Made by a program: the position numbers and the translations under genes
Notes under the pieces: generated by a model
The model's input: the letters and a program-made list of their open reading frames with translations, nothing else
What the model was told of the DNA's origin: nothing
Database searches by the model: none
Shown here: positions 4,548 to 8,498 of the stretch, in pieces
Layout: each line of letters opens with the position of its first letter
How positions within the stretch are numbered: position 1 is the stretch's first letter
Assembly (NCBI GenBank): GCA_902766475.1
Contig: CACXDQ010000126.1
Span: forward strand, 1-8,498
Reading direction: 5' to 3'
Source: an uncultured Eubacteriales bacterium
Lineage (GTDB): Bacteria; Bacillota; Clostridia; Christensenellales; Borkfalkiaceae
Length of the DNA stretch: 8,498 nt

Positions 4548-5579
4548 TTATCCAAGCATATTTACAAGCATATTTTTGACTTTTTTCTTTGTCTTGAAGT
4601 CGTTTATCATCTCGGTGAGGGTGGCTTCCACGGCGTCGATCTTTATTATCGACTTGTTATATTGCGAGAAGTCTATCGCCTTGTTTGCGAGGAGATTTAT
4701 AGCCGGCGCATAGTTGCCGTAACCGTTGCTTACGCAGCAGAAATCTATGTTTTTCTGTATTGCTATGGGCAGCTGTATTTTGAGGTTGGGGTAAGAATAG
4801 CCTGCAAAAACGATCTTAGCCGACGGTGTAACGAGCTTGAACGCCGTTTCTATGGAAAGCCCCGATCTGTTGACGTAGACGAGCTTTGAGATCATCTTTC
4901 CGCCCGTTACCGCCGAAACTTCCTTTTCGACCTTTGCCGACATCTTGACGGTGTAATATACGCCCGAACGCTTTGCCGCGACGAGTTCGTTATCGTTTTC
5001 GCCCACCAGAATAGGCACGCTCTGATAATAAATTGCGAGCTGAGCTATTATAGAACTCAAAACGTCGGAGCCGAAAATAACTATCGGCTCGCCCTTTTCC
5101 GCACCGAGCCTGTCGATTACGGAAATTGCGAGGGAAATATATTCGAGATACACGGCGTCGTTGTCGGACACCGAATCGGGCAATTTATAACATTCGTTAG
5201 CCATAACGACGGCGAAATCTTTCAAAAAGCCATCACGGGTAAGCCCTGCGATAGAGGGGTTGTAACAAATCTGCGGCTTGCCGCCGAGGCAGTTAGCACA
5301 CTCTCCGCACGGGCGCATGGGCGAAAACGCAAGGCGTGATTGCAAATTGAACTTTCCGTCCGTTTCAAGGCCGCCGAGTTCGCTTACCCTGCCTATCGCC
5401 ATTCTTCCCGGAATTATGGGGAATTCCATATCCTTGTATTCGCCCGAAAAGAGGGCTACGTCCTCTTCGGTAACGAGCGAGCGTAAAATCTTTATCTTAA
5501 TGCTGTCGGCTTTGTCGAACTGTTCTGTTTTTTCAACTTTTTCGACTTCGCCTTTGTCCTTAATCTGCCAACCTGTCAT
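4548..5579 (-). CDS. Medium-chain dehydrogenase/reductase-like protein lacking catalytic zinc ligands
   Basis: The 343 residues have the size and domain order of zinc-dependent alcohol or polyol dehydrogenases: a GroES-like N-terminal domain (about 25-130) and a Rossmann-like domain (about 165-300). The structural-zinc lobe is intact: Cys91, 94, 97 and 105 in CGECANC plus seven residues to C. The catalytic site is altered. Where active members have a GxCGSD-like Cys, this has TEEDVALFSG (37-46). Where they have GHE, this has PGRMAIGRV (57-65), so neither the usual Cys nor His-Glu is present. The nucleotide-binding glycine motif is also degenerate (FGSDVLSS, 169-176). It may be a redox enzyme with a changed cofactor, or a non-catalytic relative; substrate unknown. 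The start has AAGGAG 6 nt upstream and a promoter at 5600-5628. It is monocistronic between murC and rpmE. Confidence 0.85.
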   Translation of the reverse strand: MTGWQIKDKGEVEKVEKTEQFDKADSIKIKILRSLVTEEDVALFSGEYKDMEFPIIPGRMAIGRVSELGGLETDGKFNLQSRLAFSPMRPCGECANCLGGKPQICYNPSIAGLTRDGFLKDFAVVMANECYKLPDSVSDNDAVYLEYISLAISVIDRLGAEKGEPIVIFGSDVLSSIIAQLAIYYQSVPILVGENDNELVAAKRSGVYYTVKMSAKVEKEVSAVTGGKMISKLVYVNRSGLSIETAFKLVTPSAKIVFAGYSYPNLKIQLPIAIQKNIDFCCVSNGYGNYAPAINLLANKAIDFSQYNKSIIKIDAVEATLTEMINDFKTKKKVKNMLVNMLG

Positions 5580-5585
5580 CTTAAA

Positions 5586-5591
5586 CTCCTT
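5586..5591 (-). promoter_or_regulatory. Ribosome binding site of the dehydrogenase-like gene
   Basis: AAGGAG on the - strand sits 6 nt before the ATG at 5577-5579, which confirms that start. Confidence 0.8.
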
Positions 5592-5599
5592 ATAAAGCT

Positions 5600-5628
5600 A
5601 TTATATTACATTAAAAAATTAAATGCAA
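5600..5628 (-). promoter_or_regulatory. Predicted promoter of the dehydrogenase-like gene
   Basis: On the - strand a perfect TATAAT (5605-5600) is preceded at 17 bp by TTGCAT (5628-5623), a 3/6 match. The predicted start is near 5593, so the leader would be short, about 14 nt, and begin just before the ribosome binding site. The weak -35 makes this less certain than the rpmE promoter facing the other way. Confidence 0.5.
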
Positions 5629-5682
5629 GTGAATTTACGTTAAAAATATATAAGAAAAATTTATCTTTTTGCCATTAAACGT

Positions 5683-5711
5683 TTGACAATGTTTGTAAAA
5701 TAATATATAAT
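5683..5711 (+). promoter_or_regulatory. Consensus sigma-A promoter of rpmE
   Basis: TTGACA (5683-5688) and TATAAT (5706-5711) are perfect boxes with a 17-bp spacer. Transcription should begin near 5718, giving a leader of about 26 nt. This is a very strong promoter, as expected for a ribosomal protein, and may feed the downstream genes by readthrough. Confidence 0.88.
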
Positions 5712-5731
5712 GGATAGGCATTAAATCTTAT

Positions 5732-5737
5732 GAGGTG
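5732..5737 (+). promoter_or_regulatory. rpmE ribosome binding site
   Basis: GAGGTG lies 6 nt before the ATG at 5744-5746. The in-frame GTG at 5735-5737 is inside this site, so it is not the start. Confidence 0.8.
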
Positions 5738-5743
5738 AGAAGA

Positions 5744-5947
5744 ATGAACACGGAAATCCATCCTAATTATAAAATCGTCACCGTTCAATGCGCTTGCGGA
5801 GAAACCTTCCAGACGGGCTCCACTAAGGCAACGGACGTAATCAAAGTCGATATTTGTAGCAAATGTCATCCGTTCTTCACCGGCAAGCAGAAACTTGTCG
5901 ATACCGGTGGACGTGTAGACAAGTTCAAGAAAAGATACAGTCTTTAA
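5744..5947 (+). CDS. rpmE: Large-subunit ribosomal protein L31 (zinc-binding type)
   Basis: The 67-residue protein starts MNTEIHPNY, the family hallmark (IHPNY at 5-9), and continues with CACG (16-19), TGST (24-27), CSKCHPFFTGKQ (38-49) and VDTGGRVDKFKKRY (52-65). Cys16, 18, 38 and 41 are the zinc ligands of the C+ form, which in other bacteria is replaced by a Cys-less paralogue under zinc starvation. L31 sits at the central protuberance of the 50S subunit and bridges to 30S. The ATG at 5744 is chosen over GTG 5735, which falls in the ribosome binding site. The gene has its own perfect promoter and a terminator at 6004-6044, and is followed by the DUF1385-PrmC gene, a neighbourhood common in Clostridia. 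Confidence 0.97.
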   Translation: MNTEIHPNYKIVTVQCACGETFQTGSTKATDVIKVDICSKCHPFFTGKQKLVDTGGRVDKFKKRYSL

Positions 5948-6003
5948 TTTGCGCTATGTCGCATGAGGCTGTCATAAGCCGAAAACAAAAAACGGTATCT
6001 AAC

Positions 6004-6044
6004 AGCTCTAAGACTTTTTAATGCCTTAGAGCTTTATTTTTTTT
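6004..6044 (+). terminator. Intrinsic terminator after rpmE
   Basis: A perfect 9-bp stem (AGCTCTAAG 6004-6012 with CTTAGAGCT 6025-6033) closes a 12-nt loop and is followed by a T8 run (6037-6044). It ends only 11 nt before the next start codon. No good promoter is seen between it and that start, so the downstream genes probably depend on incomplete termination of the strong rpmE transcript, or on a promoter I cannot recognise. Confidence 0.85.
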
Positions 6045-6055
6045 GAGAGATCATT

Positions 6056-7864
6056 ATGGGTAAAACCGATAAAAAAGTATGTAAGACCTCGATAGGCGGT
6101 CAAGCCGTATTGGAGGGCGTAATGATGCGTGGGAGGACGGGTATGGCGACGGCGGTGAGAGATCCCGACGGCGTTATAAGGCTCGAAGCCGAAAGGCTTG
6201 CTCCCGAAAAGCACAAGATAACCAAATTGCCGATAATAAGGGGTGCGGTAAATTTCTTCAAGTCCATGTACACGGGCGTGAAGATACTTTCACGTTCAGC
6301 CGAAGTTTACGGCGAGGATGATTCCGAGCCGTCCAAATTCGAGAAATGGCTCGCCAAAACGTTCAAGACGGACATTATGAACGTCGTTATGGCCGTAGGC
6401 GTAATTCTGGGTCTGGCTTTTTCGATAGGTCTGTTTATCGTCGTACCCAATATCCTCGGCGATCTGTTTGTAAGGTTCGTCTACGACAATACGATAGTCA
6501 GAAATATCTTAGAGGGCGTTCTGAGGGTGGCGATATTCATTATATATATACTTTTGACGTCGCTTTTAAAAGATATCCGAAGAACGTATATGTACCACGG
6601 CGCCGAACATAAGACTATAACGTGCTATGAAAAGGGCTTGCCGCTCACGGTCGAAAACGTGAGGGGGTGCAGGCGTGTCCACGACAGATGCGGAACTACG
6701 TTTATGTTCTTCGTAATGACGGTCAGCATACTCGTGTTTACCCTCGTGGAAATACTAATCGCCGTGCTTTTCCCCGAATTTCCCAAGGCGGGCGTGTACA
6801 GAGTGGTGAGATTGCTCATAAAAATCGCATTTTTGCCGCTCGTTGCGGGGCTTTCCTACGAGCTTTTGAAAGCTCTCGCTAAAACGGACAGTCCTCTCGT
6901 ATTCATTTTCAAGCTTCCGGGGCTTGCTCTTCAGAAGATAACGACCAAAGAGCCGGACGACGGAATGATCGAAGTTGCGATAGCGGCTTTCAACAAGGCG
7001 CTTTTGATGGACGAAAACCCCGACGAGCCGACTTGTACGTTCGTCTGCCCCGAAAAGATAAAGAACACGCTCAAAAAGGCGAGGGAAAGTTTAGCTTCGG
7101 CAAACGTTGACGAAACGGACGCAGACTGGATAATTTGCCGTGTTTCGGGGCTTAAAAGAAGCGAGATAAGGTCTACCGAAAAGAAATTTACAAGCAAGCA
7201 GATAGACGAGGTGAACGAACTTATATCTCAAAGAATTTCGGGCAGACCGCTTTGGTATATATTCGGCAACGTAGATTTCTACGGGCTTGAATTGGACGTC
7301 GACGAAAGGGTGCTTATCCCGAGACCGGAAACGGAAGAAGTCGTTTCGGAAGCTCTCAAATATATAGATAAAGACAAGAGGGTTTTAGACCTCTGTACGG
7401 GAAGCGGCGCAATAGCTGCCGTAATAAAGAGCAAGACGGGCGCAGAAGTCGTTGCGAGCGACGTGTCGAAAGACGCACTTTCAGTCGCCGTGCATAATTT
7501 TGAAAAGCTCGGTCTTGAAGTTTATGTGGCAGAGAGCGATATGTTTAAAAATATCGACGGAAAGTTCGACGTGATAGTTTCCAATCCCCCGTATATACGC
7601 AAGGGCGATATTGAAAAGCTCGACGGAGAAGTTAAAGATCACGAGCCTGAAATTGCGCTCGACGGCGGCGACGATGGGCTTGATTTTTATCGGATAATCA
7701 ACTCCGAGGCGCACTTATTCTTAAACGAGGGCGGAAAAATAATAATGGAAATAGGCTTCGATCAGGCGGCGGATATCTCGGAAATTTTCAGCGAGAGATA
7801 TATCGTTACCGTCATTAAGGATATCGAGGGCAACGACCGTATCGTAAGGGCGGAACTTAAATGA
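6056..7864 (+). CDS. prmC: Fusion of a DUF1385 membrane protein and PrmC release-factor methyltransferase
   Basis: This 602-residue protein joins two families that are normally separate. Residues 1-310 are DUF1385 (YqhQ-like): GGQAVLEGVMMR (14-25), HGAEHK (181-186), RCGTTFM (211-217), and hydrophobic segments near 107-131, 153-171, 214-239 and 250-270. Its function is unknown. Residues 330-602 are PrmC/HemK, which methylates the GGQ glutamine of release factors using S-adenosylmethionine: IPRPETE (421-427), SAM motif VLDLCTGSGAIA (443-454), acidic D469 and the catalytic NPPY (510-513). Both halves look complete, and the join (about 295-335) has no stop or frame break. Met318 (ATG 7007) follows AAGGCG at 6 nt spacing, so a free 285-residue PrmC could also be made. 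The start at 6056 has only a weak GAGAGA upstream. The stop overlaps prfA by 4 bases (ATGA). Confidence 0.93.
   Translation: MGKTDKKVCKTSIGGQAVLEGVMMRGRTGMATAVRDPDGVIRLEAERLAPEKHKITKLPIIRGAVNFFKSMYTGVKILSRSAEVYGEDDSEPSKFEKWLAKTFKTDIMNVVMAVGVILGLAFSIGLFIVVPNILGDLFVRFVYDNTIVRNILEGVLRVAIFIIYILLTSLLKDIRRTYMYHGAEHKTITCYEKGLPLTVENVRGCRRVHDRCGTTFMFFVMTVSILVFTLVEILIAVLFPEFPKAGVYRVVRLLIKIAFLPLVAGLSYELLKALAKTDSPLVFIFKLPGLALQKITTKEPDDGMIEVAIAAFNKALLMDENPDEPTCTFVCPEKIKNTLKKARESLASANVDETDADWIICRVSGLKRSEIRSTEKKFTSKQIDEVNELISQRISGRPLWYIFGNVDFYGLELDVDERVLIPRPETEEVVSEALKYIDKDKRVLDLCTGSGAIAAVIKSKTGAEVVASDVSKDALSVAVHNFEKLGLEVYVAESDMFKNIDGKFDVIVSNPPYIRKGDIEKLDGEVKDHEPEIALDGGDDGLDFYRIINSEAHLFLNEGGKIIMEIGFDQAADISEIFSERYIVTVIKDIEGNDRIVRAELK
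6995..7009 (+). promoter_or_regulatory. Candidate internal ribosome site and start for free PrmC
   Basis: AAGGCG (6995-7000) lies 6 nt before an in-frame ATG (7007-7009, Met318 of the fusion). Initiation here would give a 285-residue protein, the normal PrmC length, starting at the domain boundary. The match is imperfect and could be chance within coding sequence. Confidence 0.35.
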
Positions 7865-8498
7865 TTACAGACAAACTCGAAGAAATTTTACAAAGATACA
7901 ACAAGCTTGACGAGCTTATGGCGGACCCCGCCGTTATCTCCGACATGAACACTTGGAAGAAATATGCCAAGGAGCGGTCTGACTTAGAGGAAACGGCGCT
8001 CAAATACGCCGAATATAAAAAGGTAAACAGAGATTTCGAGGAAGCGGGCGAGGCTATGGAGTCGGAGAGCGACAGAGATATGAAAGCCCTTCTCGAAGAG
8101 GAATACTATTCTTGCAAGAAAAAACTTGCCGAGATAGAGGAAGAGCTTAAAATTCTCCTTTTGCCCAAAGATCCCGACGACGACAAGAACGTTATCGTGG
8201 AGATAAGGGGCGGCGCAGGCGGCGAAGAAGCGGCGCTTTTCGGTTACGAGCTTTACAGAATGTACGTTAAATACGCCGAACGCAACCACTGGAAAACAGA
8301 GGAGATCGACAGCAATATGACGGAACTCGGCGGCGTCAAGGAAGTGGTGTTTTCCATTACGGGAAAGGGCGTTTACAGTAAGTTGAAGTTCGAGAGCGGC
8401 GTTCACAGAGTGCAGAGAGTGCCCGACACCGAATCGCAAGGCAGAATACACACTTCGACAGTTACTGTCGCCGTTTTGCCCGAAGCCGAGGACGTCGA
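7861..8498 (+). CDS. prfA: Peptide chain release factor 1 (RF1), 3' part cut by the window
   Basis: RF1 reads UAA and UAG stop codons and releases the peptide. The visible 212 codons start MITDKLEEILQRY. They cover the N-terminal helical domain (1-100), the PCRF region with IRGGAGGEEAALFGYELYRMY (115-135), FESGVHRVQRVPDTESQGRIHTS (178-199) and TVAVLPEAEDV at the edge. P188-D189-T190 occupies the stop-codon recognition tripeptide (PAT in E. coli), and the TESQGRIHTS context is RF1-like rather than RF2-like (SPF). The catalytic GGQ lies beyond the window. The ATG at 7861 overlaps the TGA of the fusion gene (ATGA), suggesting translational coupling; AAGGG at 7846-7850 is a possible ribosome site. 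Its GGQ is the substrate of the upstream PrmC domain. A long open frame on the opposite strand (7984-8451) is a shadow. Confidence 0.95.
   Translation, partial: MITDKLEEILQRYNKLDELMADPAVISDMNTWKKYAKERSDLEETALKYAEYKKVNRDFEEAGEAMESESDRDMKALLEEEYYSCKKKLAEIEEELKILLLPKDPDDDKNVIVEIRGGAGGEEAALFGYELYRMYVKYAERNHWKTEEIDSNMTELGGVKEVVFSITGKGVYSKLKFESGVHRVQRVPDTESQGRIHTSTVTVAVLPEAEDV

Noticed and set aside
4470..4889. + strand frame of 139 codons after murC
   Set aside because: It starts inside the murC stop and runs through the terminator hairpin and antisense to the dehydrogenase-like gene; a shadow.
7984..8451. 155-codon - strand frame at the right end
   Set aside because: It is antisense to prfA, whose + strand frame runs unbroken from 7861 to the edge and matches RF1 throughout.
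1..8498. Mobile element, phage, CRISPR or defence system
   Set aside because: No transposase, integrase, terminal repeats, spaced repeats or defence-protein motifs were seen; all genes are core or housekeeping-like with native-looking signals.

Overview
The window looks like a piece of a chromosome from a Gram-positive, Clostridia-like bacterium (Firmicutes/Bacillota). The signs are SpoVG, a DUF3877-like protein, a FloT/YuaG-type flotillin, the clostridial-looking order rpmE - DUF1385 - prmC - prfA, strong AGGAGG-type ribosome binding sites, textbook sigma-A promoters (two perfect TTGACA-N17-TATAAT boxes) and very A+T-rich spacers between moderately G+C-containing genes. The exact taxon cannot be read from the sequence; an uncultured gut clostridium is a guess. 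There is no transposon, phage, CRISPR, tRNA or rRNA signal.

Layout: 1-289 is a non-coding leader with a perfect promoter and a 25-bp tandem duplication that includes a start codon. 290-850 (+) encodes a DUF3877-like protein of unknown function, ending at a strong hairpin shared with the convergent flotillin gene at 917-2380 (-). Upstream of flotillin, 2381-2727 has no gene but holds a complete regulatory leader: an extended -10 promoter, an RNA that matches the yybP-ykoY (manganese) riboswitch in sequence and four-way-junction fold, and an overlapping intrinsic terminator. spoVG (2728-3006, -) and murC (3142-4473, +) are divergent. murC converges on an unusual medium-chain dehydrogenase-like gene (4548-5579, -) across an 18-bp hairpin. 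That gene is divergent from rpmE (5744-5947, +), which is followed by a terminator, a DUF1385-PrmC fusion gene (6056-7864, +) and the start of prfA (7861 to the window edge, +), overlapping the fusion by 4 bases.

How the genes fit together: the right-hand block is translation-related. L31 is a ribosomal protein, PrmC methylates the GGQ glutamine of class-I release factors, and its substrate RF1 is encoded immediately downstream with an ATGA overlap. The middle is cell-envelope/sporulation-related (MurC, SpoVG, flotillin).

The most notable observations are the manganese-type riboswitch placed in front of a flotillin instead of a metal exporter, the in-frame fusion of a membrane DUF1385 protein to PrmC with a possible internal start, and a dehydrogenase homologue that keeps the structural zinc site but lacks the usual catalytic zinc ligands.
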